Assembly: GCF_028023675.1 (NCBI RefSeq)
Contig: NZ_JAQIOZ010000019.1
Span: 1 to 64,000 of the forward strand
Source of the DNA: Primorskyibacter aestuariivivens
GTDB taxonomy: Bacteria > Pseudomonadota > Alphaproteobacteria > Rhodobacterales > Rhodobacteraceae
Length of the DNA: 64,000 nucleotides
Direction of reading: 5' to 3'
In this document: piece by piece, positions 25,762-36,864 of the stretch
Position numbering within the stretch: the stretch's first letter is position 1
How the letters are laid out: every line of letters begins with the position of its first letter
Notes under the pieces: generated by a model
Seen by the model: the letters and a program-made list of their open reading frames with translations, nothing else
What the model was told of the DNA's origin: nothing
Database searches by the model: none
Position numbers and translations under genes: made by a program

Positions 25762-26880
25762 ATGAAGATCAGCATCGAGCGCGGCACATTGCTCAAGGCC
25801 GTGGCACAGGCGCAGTCGGTTGTTGAACGCCGCAACACCATTCCGATCCTTGCCAATGTCCTGATCGAAGCCGAGGGCGACAGCGTTCAGTTCCGGGCGA
25901 CCGATCTGGATATCGAAGTCGTCGACAAGGCCCTGGCGCAGGTGGAGCGCGCAGGCGCCACGACAGTATCTGCCGTGACCCTGCATGAGATTGTCCGTAA
26001 GCTTCCCGATGGGGCGCTTGTCACGCTGACCGAAGAGGGGGCGTCGAACCGGCTGACGGTCGAGGCCGGACGGTCGAATTTCTCGCTGGCCACCCTGCCC
26101 AAGGAAGATTTCCCGGTCATGGCGACCTCGGAATACAGCACAAATTTCTCGGCCCCCGCGCCGGTGTTGCGCCGCCTCTTCGACAAGTCGAAATTCGCGA
26201 TTTCCACAGAGGAAACGCGCTATTACCTGAACGGCGTCTATATGCATGTCGCCGATGCCGAAGGCGGCAAGGTGCTGCGCTGCGTGGCCACCGATGGTCA
26301 CCGTCTGGCGCGGATTGATGCGGAACTGCCCGAAGATGCAGCCGACATGCCCGGCGTGATCGTGCCGCGCAAAACAGTGGGAGAGATGCGCAAGCTGCTG
26401 GATGATGACGACATGCAAATCGCAGTGAGCGTGTCTGAAACCAAGGTGCGCTTTGCCACGCCCGACATCACCCTGACCTCCAAGGTCATCGACGGAACAT
26501 TCCCGGACTACACCCGTGTCATTCCACAGGGCAACACCCGCAAGATGGAAGTGGACGCCGCCGATTTTGCCAAGGCCGTGGACCGTGTGGCTACCGTGAG
26601 CTCGGAGCGCTCCCGCGCGGTCAAAATGGCGCTGGATGAGGACCGGTTGGTCCTGTCCGTCAATGCGCCTGACAGCGGGGCCGCAGAGGAAGAGCTTGCC
26701 GTGGCCTATGGCGATGAGCGGCTGGAGATCGGGTTCAACGCGAAATACCTGCTGGAGATCGCCAGCCAGGTGGATCGCGAAAACGCGGTGTTCCTGTTCA
26801 ATTCCTCGGGCGATCCCACGCTGATGCGGGAAGGCAATGACACCAGTGCAGTCTATGTCGTCATGCCCATGCGCGTGTGA
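25762..26880 (+). CDS. dnaN: DNA polymerase III sliding clamp (beta subunit)
   Basis: Ring-shaped processivity factor. The 372-aa protein shows three repeated domains, starting MKISIERGTLLKAVAQAQSVVERRNTIPILANVLIEA, with RFAISTEETRYYLNGVY-like and ATDGHRLARID segments, and ends in VYVVMPMRV. Second gene of the dnaA-dnaN-recF block. Confidence 0.96.
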   Translation: MKISIERGTLLKAVAQAQSVVERRNTIPILANVLIEAEGDSVQFRATDLDIEVVDKALAQVERAGATTVSAVTLHEIVRKLPDGALVTLTEEGASNRLTVEAGRSNFSLATLPKEDFPVMATSEYSTNFSAPAPVLRRLFDKSKFAISTEETRYYLNGVYMHVADAEGGKVLRCVATDGHRLARIDAELPEDAADMPGVIVPRKTVGEMRKLLDDDDMQIAVSVSETKVRFATPDITLTSKVIDGTFPDYTRVIPQGNTRKMEVDAADFAKAVDRVATVSSERSRAVKMALDEDRLVLSVNAPDSGAAEEELAVAYGDERLEIGFNAKYLLEIASQVDRENAVFLFNSSGDPTLMREGNDTSAVYVVMPMRV

Positions 26881-26883
26881 CCA

Positions 26884-26935
26884 GCACCGGAAATTTTCAA
26901 AATTTCCGGATCGATTTCTTTGAAGAAATCGGTGC
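26884..26935. repeat. Double-hairpin palindromic repeat, copy 1
   Basis: Between dnaN and recF: CCGGAAATTTT-C-AAAATTTCCGG (26887-26909, perfect 11-bp arms) then CGATTTCTT-TG-AAGAAATCG (26912-26931, 9-bp arms), all enclosed by GCACCG...CGGTGC. The whole can fold as a three-way junction. A related element lies at 50834-50878. I believe similar repeats are common in Rhodobacteraceae intergenic regions. Confidence 0.85.
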
Positions 26936-26941
26936 TGCCCG

Positions 26942-28044
26942 ATGAAATCCGCCTTTCTGTCTCATCTGAGCCTGTCGCATTTCCGCTCGCACAAACGGGT
27001 TGAATTGGATTGCGACGCGCGTCCCGTCGCGATCCATGGCCCCAATGGCGCGGGTAAGACCAATATCCTCGAAGCGGTTTCACTCTTCTCACCGGGGCGC
27101 GGATTGCGCCGCGCCAGTGCCGAGGACATGACGCGACGCCCCGAGGCGTTGGGCTGGAAGCTGACGGGACTTCTGAGGCTGGATGAGCGGACTTATGAGA
27201 TCGAAAGCCGGTCGGAAAAAGGCGCATCCCGGCAAGTGCGGATAGATGGCAAACCCGCGGCGCAGGTGGCTTTGGCCGGGCTGGCCCGTGTGCTCTGGCT
27301 CATCCCGAATATGGACCGGCTCTGGATCGAAGGGGCCGAGGGGCGGCGCCGTTTCCTCGATCGCATGACGCTGAGTTTTCGCCCCGATCACGCGAGCGAG
27401 GTGCTTGACTACGAAAAGGCCATGCGCGAGCGCAACCGCCTGCTCAAGGAGAATGTTCGCGACCCGCATTGGTACGGCGCACTGGAAGCCCAGATGGCGC
27501 GGTCCGGGGCCCGCATCACGCAGAACAGGCAATCCGCCATCGCCCGTGTCGCGGCGGCCCAGGACGGGGCCGAGACCAGTTTTCCCACCTCGCAGCTCGA
27601 ACTGATCAGCACGGACAGCGACATTCCCGAAACCGAGGAGGCTTTGCGAGATGCCTTGTCAGAGAGCCGGTTTCGCGACCTTGCCGCCGGGCGCACGCTT
27701 GTCGGCCCCCATCGCGCCGATCTCCATGCGGTCTACAAGGCCAAGGGCGTCGCGGCGCGGGATTGTTCGACGGGCGAGCAAAAGGCGCTCTTGATTTCCC
27801 TCGTGCTGGCCAATGCACGGGCGCTGGCGGCGGATACCGGCCTGCCGCCGATCCTTTTGCTGGACGAGGTTGCGGCCCATCTGGACAGGGCGCGCAGGGC
27901 CGCACTGTTCGACGAAATCTGTGCCTTGGGGGCGCAGGCATGGATGACAGGGACTGGCATGGAACTGTTCGAAGAGCTTGGCGACCGGGCGCAGTATATC
28001 GAAGTTAACGAAGAGGATGGTACATCGGTGCTGGGAGGTGCGAC

Positions 28045-28048
<4 letters not shown>
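26942..28048 (+). CDS. recF: DNA replication/repair protein RecF
   Basis: SMC-like ATPase loading RecA at gaps. The 368-aa protein has N-terminal LSHFRSHKRVEL and Walker A GPNGAGKTNILEA, then SPGRGLRRA, and C-terminal signature/Walker B CSTGEQKALLISLVLANA and LLLDEVAAHLD. ATGA overlap with the DUF1697 gene downstream. Confidence 0.95.
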
Positions 28049-31118
<3,070 letters not shown>

Positions 31119-31125
31119 GGCGCAA

Positions 31126-31156
31126 TTCGCACCGGTGGTTATTCCGCCGGTGCGAA
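31126..31156. terminator. Hairpin between convergent gyrB and YeeE/YedE genes
   Basis: TTCGCACCGG pairs with CCGGTGCGAA around an 11-base loop. It overlaps the last codons of the minus-strand permease and lies just past the gyrB stop; no strong U tract follows on either side. Confidence 0.6.
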
Positions 31157-32197
31157 CCCCATAACCAGCTGTCGCAGCCCGATATAGCTGCCTGCAAGGA
31201 TCGAAATCAGAGTGACCGGAGCGCTGTAGGCCAATAGCGACATCGCCGAAAGCCCTTGTCCCACGCTGCATCCAACCGCAAGTGCCGCACCGAACCCCAT
31301 CAGGACCGCGCCACCGATCTGGCGGCGCAATTCCCGCGGGTCGTCACAGGCTTCCCACCGAAAATGCCCCTTGAACATCGACCCGATAAAGGCGCCGGTC
31401 AGAACGCCCAAGACCGATCCCATGCCAAAGCTGAGCGTCAGCCCGGAGGACAGCATCGCATAGAGGATGGTGTCGCCCAGCGGGGCCGAGAAGGTGTGCG
31501 AGACAACCGGCAAGCCCTCCCACCCCTCACGGGCGACCCATGCGGTGCCCGCCCAGCCCAGTGTAATGGCCAGCCCGACTATCGCGCCCCAGAAAATCGT
31601 GCGTCCAGAGCGGCGCACATGGCTTGGCCAGATCACGGCCAATAGAATGAGCACACCGATTCCAACACCGATCATGGGAGCAGACAGGCCGGTCGCGCGG
31701 CTGATCGCATGGGCAAAACCCGGTAGCGCATCACCAGAGGTTTCCACCACCGGAAAGACGGTGGTGCGCAATTCCGCCAACGGACCGGACAGCGCGACAT
31801 AGGCCGAAATCCCGGTGACCAGCACGATCACAAAGGCCCGCAGATCACCACCGCCAAGACGGGCCAGCGCGCCAAAGCCGCAATTGCCGCTGATCGCCAT
31901 CCCGTAGCCAAAGATCAGCCCGCCAAAAATGCTGCCGAGCGGGCGCCACTCCTGTGCAAGATACGCGGGCGCCGCAGCGTCCAGCCATCCGAACCCGATG
32001 ATCCCAAAGGTCCCGATCACCGCAGTTCCGATGGCAACGCCCCACATGCGCAGGCGCAGATCGCTACTGGAATAGAAATAGTCCTCGATGGCCCCGAGCG
32101 TGCAGAACCGGCCCAGACGAGCAGCGAGACCAAGCAGGCACCCGCTGACCAGACCGACCAAAGCGACGAGCACAGATTCGCTGGCAAGCTCAATCAA
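31139..32197 (-). CDS. YeeE/YedE family sulfur-compound permease (SoxT-like)
   Basis: Predicted inner-membrane importer of thiosulfate or related sulfur compounds. The 352-aa protein has about nine or ten hydrophobic segments and the three cysteine blocks of the family: GRFCTLGAIED (about 32), GNCGFGALARLGGGDLRA (about 105) and VGCSVGQGLSA (about 311). In thiosulfate transporters of this family such cysteines line the substrate path. It is last in the minus-strand soxS-soxR-permease unit, so its expression should follow SoxR. A second member lies at 43648-44706. Confidence 0.85.
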   Translation of the reverse strand: MIELASESVLVALVGLVSGCLLGLAARLGRFCTLGAIEDYFYSSSDLRLRMWGVAIGTAVIGTFGIIGFGWLDAAAPAYLAQEWRPLGSIFGGLIFGYGMAISGNCGFGALARLGGGDLRAFVIVLVTGISAYVALSGPLAELRTTVFPVVETSGDALPGFAHAISRATGLSAPMIGVGIGVLILLAVIWPSHVRRSGRTIFWGAIVGLAITLGWAGTAWVAREGWEGLPVVSHTFSAPLGDTILYAMLSSGLTLSFGMGSVLGVLTGAFIGSMFKGHFRWEACDDPRELRRQIGGAVLMGFGAALAVGCSVGQGLSAMSLLAYSAPVTLISILAGSYIGLRQLVMGFAPAE

Positions 32198-32231
32198 CCG
32201 TCTTCACCTCCCGTTGAAGCGGTGCCGGGTC

Positions 32232-32630
32232 TCAGTCCGGGGTTCCCGGCTCTGCCCGGCAGAACAAATCATAGACGATTTCCATAATCTGGCGGGGGCG
32301 GTCGTCGGTCAAGGAATAGTAGATTGCCTTGCCATCACGTCTTGGTTTGACCAACCCTTCGAGCCGCAGGCGGGACAGTTGTTGCGAAACAGCAGCCTGA
32401 CGCGCCGAGAGCAGGTCTTCAAGCTCGGTCACGGATTTTTCGCCAGTGGCCAGATGGCACAGAATCATCAAGCGTCCCTCGTGGCCAATGGCCTTGAGGA
32501 AATTGGAGGCGCGCGTCGCATTCTCCATCATGCGTTCGAGATCTTCGTCGCATGTATTCTGGTCAAATACAGGAAGATCCATAGCCTGACCTTTCACATT
32601 GCAGTTCGTTGGGGCCGAGACGTCTTTCAT
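32232..32630 (-). CDS. soxR: Sox repressor SoxR (ArsR family)
   Basis: ArsR-type winged-helix repressor of the sox genes that responds to sulfane sulfur. The 132-aa protein has a recognition region SVTELEDLLSARQAAVSQQLSRLRLEGLV and wing RRDGKAIYYSL. Cys58 (MILCHL) and Cys124 (DLFC) match the cysteine pair that forms a polysulfide bridge in related regulators such as SqrR. ATG 32630 overlaps the soxS stop as ATGA. Candidate operators are listed separately. Confidence 0.9.
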   Translation of the reverse strand: MKDVSAPTNCNVKGQAMDLPVFDQNTCDEDLERMMENATRASNFLKAIGHEGRLMILCHLATGEKSVTELEDLLSARQAAVSQQLSRLRLEGLVKPRRDGKAIYYSLTDDRPRQIMEIVYDLFCRAEPGTPD

Positions 32631-33001
32631 CCCGCGGCCTCAGAGGCCGTTGCGCGGGCGATCATCTGGGTCAGCAGTCCCCAGAAAAAATCCTCACCCG
32701 GGTAACCTTCTATCCGCGACACTTCCTTACCGTCCAGCATCAGAACAAAAGTTGGCGTGAAGTGTAGCGAACGTGCAAAGGACAGATCGTCAGGCGTCGG
32801 GTCACGAATGTCGATCCGGCGCAGCGGCGCGGCCTGACCTTCCGGCGTTTTCGGATAAATCTCCGAGATCTCTTCATTCCAGCGCGCGCACCAAATGCAG
32901 CCGGGTTCTTCGACCATAATCAGCGTCATCTGGGCGGCTGCAACACCGGCCAGGAAAAGCCAGCTCAGACCGGCGAGAAAGAATGTGCGAATAGGGTTCA
33001 T
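32627..33001 (-). CDS. soxS: Periplasmic thioredoxin SoxS
   Basis: Thiol-disulfide protein that keeps SoxY active. The 124-aa protein has a signal peptide (about 1-23, FFLAGLSWLFLAGVAAA), active site GCIWCARW and cis-proline region TPTFVLML. Divergent from soxV with 75 bases between, which holds a candidate SoxR operator. Confidence 0.9.
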   Translation of the reverse strand: MNPIRTFFLAGLSWLFLAGVAAAQMTLIMVEEPGCIWCARWNEEISEIYPKTPEGQAAPLRRIDIRDPTPDDLSFARSLHFTPTFVLMLDGKEVSRIEGYPGEDFFWGLLTQMIARATASEAAG

Positions 33002-33036
33002 GGCTTTTGATTGACCGCCTCAGGATTACTTAGCAT

Positions 33037-33054
33037 AATTTGAATATGTGAATT
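33037..33054. promoter_or_regulatory. Candidate SoxR operator, soxS-soxV intergenic
   Basis: AATTTGAATATGTGAATT, an imperfect inverted repeat with AATT ends and the half-site ATATGTGAAT shared with the soxA-soxB site. SoxR is known in relatives to bind between soxS and soxV; the exact bases here are my inference. Confidence 0.5.
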
Positions 33055-33076
33055 TTTCAAGCTGGGCGAGCCCGAT

Positions 33077-33817
33077 ATGTTTGACGTCACCTTTGTCGGC
33101 GCGCTGATTGCTGGACTATTGTCCTTTCTGTCGCCCTGTATCCTGCCGATTGTGCCTTTTTATCTCAGCTACCTTGCCGGTGTCGGAATGAATCAGGTCT
33201 CGGCCGATGCCGAAATATCGCCCGCCGTGCGCCGCCGCGCGGTGCTGGCCGCTACGATGTTTGCCCTGGGCGTGATCACGGTTTTCATGGGCCTCGGCGC
33301 GACGGCCACCGCCTTTGGCCAGATGGTGCGCGACTATTTCGACATCCTGCGCTGGGTCGCAGCGGCGATCATCATCGCCATGGGGCTGCACTTCCTGGGC
33401 GTGATCCGGATTGGATTTCTTTACCGGCAATTCCGGGCCGAGACCGGGGAAACCAGCAACCTGAGCCTTGTTGGGGCCTTTGTCATTGGGCTGGCCTTTG
33501 CCTTTGGCTGGACGCCCTGTGTGGGTCCTGTCCTGGCCGCGATCCTCTTTACGGCCGCCGGTCAGGACACCGCATCGACCGGAGCGCTTCTGCTCTTTGT
33601 TTACGGGCTGGGCATGACTCTGCCCTTCATCGTCGCCGCGATGTTCATCGGTCCTTTCATGCGCTGGATGCAACGGTTCCGCCGACATCTGCCCAAGATC
33701 GAACGGGCCATGGGCGTTCTGCTCATCGTGTTCGGCGTGCTCATTGCCACGGATTCGATAAACTACATCGCACAATGGATGTTGGAGACCTTCCCGGTCT
33801 TCATGCAAATCGGCTGA
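33077..33817 (+). CDS. soxV: Membrane thiol transporter SoxV (CcdA family)
   Basis: Carries electrons from cytoplasmic thioredoxin to periplasmic SoxW/SoxS. The 246-aa protein has six hydrophobic segments and two conserved redox cysteines in SPCILPIVPFYLSYLAG (about 19) and FGWTPCVGPVLAA (about 149). First gene of the plus-strand sox operon; soxW follows 20 bases later. Confidence 0.93.
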   Translation: MFDVTFVGALIAGLLSFLSPCILPIVPFYLSYLAGVGMNQVSADAEISPAVRRRAVLAATMFALGVITVFMGLGATATAFGQMVRDYFDILRWVAAAIIIAMGLHFLGVIRIGFLYRQFRAETGETSNLSLVGAFVIGLAFAFGWTPCVGPVLAAILFTAAGQDTASTGALLLFVYGLGMTLPFIVAAMFIGPFMRWMQRFRRHLPKIERAMGVLLIVFGVLIATDSINYIAQWMLETFPVFMQIG

Positions 33818-33837
33818 ACAGCCGAAGGGAGGATAAA

Positions 33838-34416
33838 ATGAAACGGATTCTGGCGACACTTGCGGCACTTTTTCTGACCCTTCCGGTCATGGGTGCCGAG
33901 CTTGGGGCCGATGGGCTGCACAAGGCCGATTGGATGCGCGACACGTTCAAGGACCTGCGTGAAGATCTGGCCGAGGCGAACGCAGAGGGAAAGCGTCTCG
34001 TATTGTTCTTTGAGCAACGTGGTTGCACCTACTGTGCGAAAATGCACAAAGAAGTCTTTCCAGATCCGCGCATCACCAAGATGCTTGAAGAGGACTATTT
34101 CGTGGTGCAGCTCAACCTGCATGGGGACATCGAAGTGATCGATTTCGACGGCGAAGCACTGCCGGAAAAAGCCATGGCGCGAAAGTGGGGGATTCTCTTT
34201 ACACCGACAATCATGTTCCTGCCTGAAGAGGTCGAAGACGACAAAAGCGCTGTACAGGCGGCGGTTGCCGCAATGCCGGGCGCCTTTTCGGCGAGCACAA
34301 CGTTCGACCTTTTCAAATGGGTGCATGAAAAGCGCTACGAGCTTGATAATGGGGAAGATTTTCAGCGTTATCACGCGCGCATGATCCAAGAACGCAGCAA
34401 CGGCAAGAGTGATTAA
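33838..34416 (+). CDS. soxW: Periplasmic thioredoxin SoxW
   Basis: Accepts electrons from SoxV and reduces Sox components. I start at ATG 33838 (MKRILATLAALFLTLPVMGAELG), which gives a signal peptide; the frame extends further upstream over the end of soxV. Active site RGCTYCAKMHKEVF (Cys-x-x-Cys) and TPTIMFLPEE. 192 aa. Confidence 0.9.
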   Translation: MKRILATLAALFLTLPVMGAELGADGLHKADWMRDTFKDLREDLAEANAEGKRLVLFFEQRGCTYCAKMHKEVFPDPRITKMLEEDYFVVQLNLHGDIEVIDFDGEALPEKAMARKWGILFTPTIMFLPEEVEDDKSAVQAAVAAMPGAFSASTTFDLFKWVHEKRYELDNGEDFQRYHARMIQERSNGKSD

Positions 34417-34437
34417 CGCGCGACAAAATGCGCCAGT

Positions 34438-34455
34438 AATTCACAAAGATGAATT
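34438..34455. promoter_or_regulatory. Candidate SoxR operator, soxW-soxX intergenic
   Basis: AATTCA-CAAAGA-TGAATT, a perfect 6-bp inverted repeat with a 6-base spacer, 84 bases before soxX. SoxR binding between soxW and soxX is documented in a related bacterium, so the position fits. Confidence 0.55.
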
Positions 34456-34538
34456 TGTTGTTGCGTCTTGGGGGTGCGGTCCACTACGGTATGCCGAGCT
34501 ACCGATCCAATGACAAGGCAGCATCCTAGGGAGGGACC

Positions 34539-35018
34539 ATGAGGCTTACGACACTTGCAGTGGCGGCAACACTATTGACTGCCGGGAGCGCGATCGCAGA
34601 GATCGTTGCGCCGGGTGATGTTGACTATGATGAATACGGGGCCATCGCGGCGTCTTTGACCGGTCAGGCCGGTGATGCGGCCAGCGGTGCCATGATTATG
34701 ACCAATCGCGGCAAGGGCAACTGCGTCGCCTGTCACGACGTCACCGCGCTCAAGGATGCGCCGTTCCATGGCGAGGTTGGCCCGAGCCTTGACGGGACCG
34801 GATCGCGCTGGAGCGAAGCGGAACTCCGCGGTCTGGTAGCCAACGCCAAAAAGACTTTTGACGGGACAGTCATGCCTGCCTTCTACAAGACCGACGGCTT
34901 CACCCGCCCGGGTGACGGCTATACCGGCAAGGCGGCACAGGGCGAAATTGAGCCGATTCTGTCGGCTCAGGAAATCGAGGATGTGGTGGCGTTTCTCATG
35001 ACGCTGACGGACGAATAA
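34539..35018 (+). CDS. soxX: Sulfur-oxidising cytochrome SoxX
   Basis: Monohaem c subunit of SoxXA, which couples thiosulfate to the SoxY cysteine. The 159-aa protein has a signal peptide (MRLTTLAVAATLLTAGSAIA), haem site CVACH and a distal Met region around GTVMPAFY. GGGAGGGACC precedes the ATG. Begins the soxXYZA run. Confidence 0.94.
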   Translation: MRLTTLAVAATLLTAGSAIAEIVAPGDVDYDEYGAIAASLTGQAGDAASGAMIMTNRGKGNCVACHDVTALKDAPFHGEVGPSLDGTGSRWSEAELRGLVANAKKTFDGTVMPAFYKTDGFTRPGDGYTGKAAQGEIEPILSAQEIEDVVAFLMTLTDE

Positions 35019-35053
35019 GTCCGGCCACCAAGCTAAGACTAAGGAGAGTGATG

Positions 35054-35470
35054 ATGGACTTCACGCGACGCGAGACATTGGCCATGGGTGCCGGTGCGGC
35101 GCTTCTGACCGTCCTGCCGTTCCGCGCAAACGCGGCGGTTGACGATCTTATCAACGAATTCACCGGCGGTGCCGCCGTGGGCGATGCGGGTGTGGACCTG
35201 ACCGCACCGGAGATCGCCGAAAACGGCAACACCGTTCCGATCGACGTGTCCGCCGAGGGTGCGACCGCGATCATGGTGCTGGCCGCTGGCAACCCGACCC
35301 CGCCGGTTGCCACGTTCAACTTCGGCCCGCTGGCTGCATCTCAGGCGGCTTCGACCCGGATTCGTCTGGCAGGCACACAGGATGTGATCGCCATCGCCAA
35401 ACTGGCGGACGGCAGCTACGCCCGCACTTCGAAGACCGTCAAGGTCACCATCGGCGGCTGCGGCGGCTAA
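35054..35470 (+). CDS. soxY: Sulfur carrier SoxY
   Basis: Covalent carrier of pathway intermediates. A twin-arginine signal (FTRRETLAMGAGAALLT) exports it, and the C-terminal swinging arm GGCGG carries the substrate-binding cysteine. Three adjacent starts exist (GTG 35048, ATG 35051, ATG 35054); I choose 35054 because AAGGAG is then seven bases away. 138 aa. Confidence 0.95.
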   Translation: MDFTRRETLAMGAGAALLTVLPFRANAAVDDLINEFTGGAAVGDAGVDLTAPEIAENGNTVPIDVSAEGATAIMVLAAGNPTPPVATFNFGPLAASQAASTRIRLAGTQDVIAIAKLADGSYARTSKTVKVTIGGCGG

Positions 35471-35491
35471 CAGACGTAAGGAGACAGACAA

Positions 35492-35821
35492 ATGGCAAAA
35501 GGTGTGAAACCCCGCGTCAAGGTTCCCAAGAAGGCGGCTGTCGGCGACGCCATCACGATCAAGACTCTGATCAGCCACAAGATGGAATCGGGTCAGCGCA
35601 AGGATGGTGACGGCAATGTCATTCCGCGTTCGATCATCAATCGCTTCACCTGTGACTTCAACGGTCAGAACGTGATTGACGTAACGCTGGAACCGGCAAT
35701 CTCGACCAACCCGTATTTCGAGTTCGAGGCACAATTCCCTGAAGCCGGTGAGTACAAGTTCACCTGGTACGACGACGATGGCGACGTTTACGAAGAAGCC
35801 AAGCAAGTCGCGGTTGGGTAA
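35492..35821 (+). CDS. soxZ: Sulfur carrier partner SoxZ
   Basis: Forms the SoxYZ heterodimer. 109 aa, no signal peptide (exported with SoxY), beginning MAKGVKPRVKVPKKAAVGDAITIKTLISHKMESGQRKD with the conserved INRFTCDFNGQNV and FTWYDDDG. Starts 21 bases after soxY. Confidence 0.95.
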   Translation: MAKGVKPRVKVPKKAAVGDAITIKTLISHKMESGQRKDGDGNVIPRSIINRFTCDFNGQNVIDVTLEPAISTNPYFEFEAQFPEAGEYKFTWYDDDGDVYEEAKQVAVG

Positions 35822-35832
35822 TAAACCACTGT

Positions 35833-35860
35833 CCTGCTCCCGGAACGGTCCGGGGGCAGG
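35833..35860 (+). other. Intercistronic hairpin soxZ-soxA
   Basis: CCTGCTCCCGGA pairs with TCCGGGGGCAGG (one T-G) around ACGG. It has no U tract, so it is likelier an mRNA-processing or stability element than a terminator. Confidence 0.55.
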
Positions 35861-35911
35861 TAAGCCATCTGATCCCCGATCCGGGGCAGGGCAGCTAAGG
35901 GAGGGAACAGA

Positions 35912-36763
35912 ATGAAATTCAAGGCACTGACGGCAGCAGCCGCATTGCTGGCGGTTTCCGGCACCGCATTCGCGGGCGGACCCGATGATGACACGCTCGT
36001 GCTTAATGGCGAGATCGAGATGGTCACCAAGACCGCCGCGCCGGAGCATATGGAAAATATCGACGAGATCATCTCGGGCTGGCATTTCCGTACTGACGAA
36101 ACACAAGCGTTGCAAATGGACGACTTCGAGAACCAGGGCATGATCTTTGTCGATCAGGCCATGGAAGTCTGGAACACGGCCGAGGGCAGCGAAGGTAAAT
36201 CCTGCGCCGATTGCCACGGTGATCCGGCGGACTCGATGGCCGGTGTTGCAGCGAGCTATCCGAAATTTGACGCAGACGCGGGCGAAATGCAGACCGTGCA
36301 GATGCAGGTCAATGATTGTCGCGAAGAGAATATGGGGGCCGAGCCCTGGAAATACGATTCGGGCACTGCCGTGAATATGGACGCCCTGATCGCGTCGCAT
36401 TCTCGCGGTATGCCGGTCAATGTGGCCATCGATGGCGACGCGGCCCCGTACTGGGAAAAGGGCAAGGAAATCTACTATACCCGCTACGGTATTCTGGAAC
36501 TGTCCTGTGCCTCCTGCCACGAGCAGAACTATGGCAACTATATCCGTGCCGACCATCTCAGCCAGGGCCAGATCAATGGTTTCCCGACCTATCGTCTGAA
36601 AAACGCCAAGCTGAACGGGTCGCATAGCCGCTTCAAGGGCTGCATTCGCGACACCCGCGCCGAGACTTTCTCGGCCGGTTCGGATGAATTCATCGCGCTT
36701 GAGCTTTACGTAAAGTCGCGCGGCAACGGCCTGTCGATCGAAGGCCCGTCCGTCCGCAACTAA
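35912..36763 (+). CDS. soxA: Dihaem cytochrome SoxA
   Basis: Catalytic c-type subunit of SoxXA. The 283-aa protein has a signal peptide (about 1-21), haem sites CADCH and CASCH, and the ligand cysteine Cys244 in RFKGCIRD, which is a persulfide in characterised SoxA. Two CxxCH motifs mark the dihaem form. A terminator follows. Confidence 0.95.
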   Translation: MKFKALTAAAALLAVSGTAFAGGPDDDTLVLNGEIEMVTKTAAPEHMENIDEIISGWHFRTDETQALQMDDFENQGMIFVDQAMEVWNTAEGSEGKSCADCHGDPADSMAGVAASYPKFDADAGEMQTVQMQVNDCREENMGAEPWKYDSGTAVNMDALIASHSRGMPVNVAIDGDAAPYWEKGKEIYYTRYGILELSCASCHEQNYGNYIRADHLSQGQINGFPTYRLKNAKLNGSHSRFKGCIRDTRAETFSAGSDEFIALELYVKSRGNGLSIEGPSVRN

Positions 36764-36770
36764 TCACCGA

Positions 36771-36805
36771 AACCCTGCGCTGGCATTTGCTGGCGCGGGG
36801 TTTTT
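36771..36805 (+). terminator. Rho-independent terminator after soxA
   Basis: AACCCTGCGC pairs with GCGCGGGGTT (10 pairs, one T-G) around a 12-base loop, running into TTTTT. It separates the soxVWXYZA unit from soxB onward. Confidence 0.8.
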
Positions 36806-36818
36806 CAGCCTAAACGCA

Positions 36819-36838
36819 TTCACATATGCGCATGTGAA
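36819..36838. promoter_or_regulatory. Candidate SoxR operator upstream of soxB
   Basis: TTCACAT-ATGCGC-ATGTGAA: perfect 7-bp inverted repeat, 26 bases before the soxB start and just after the soxA terminator. It is the best of the sox-region repeats and suggests soxB has its own regulated promoter. Confidence 0.6.
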
Positions 36839-36864
36839 ATGAATCTTAAGGAAGAGACAATCTG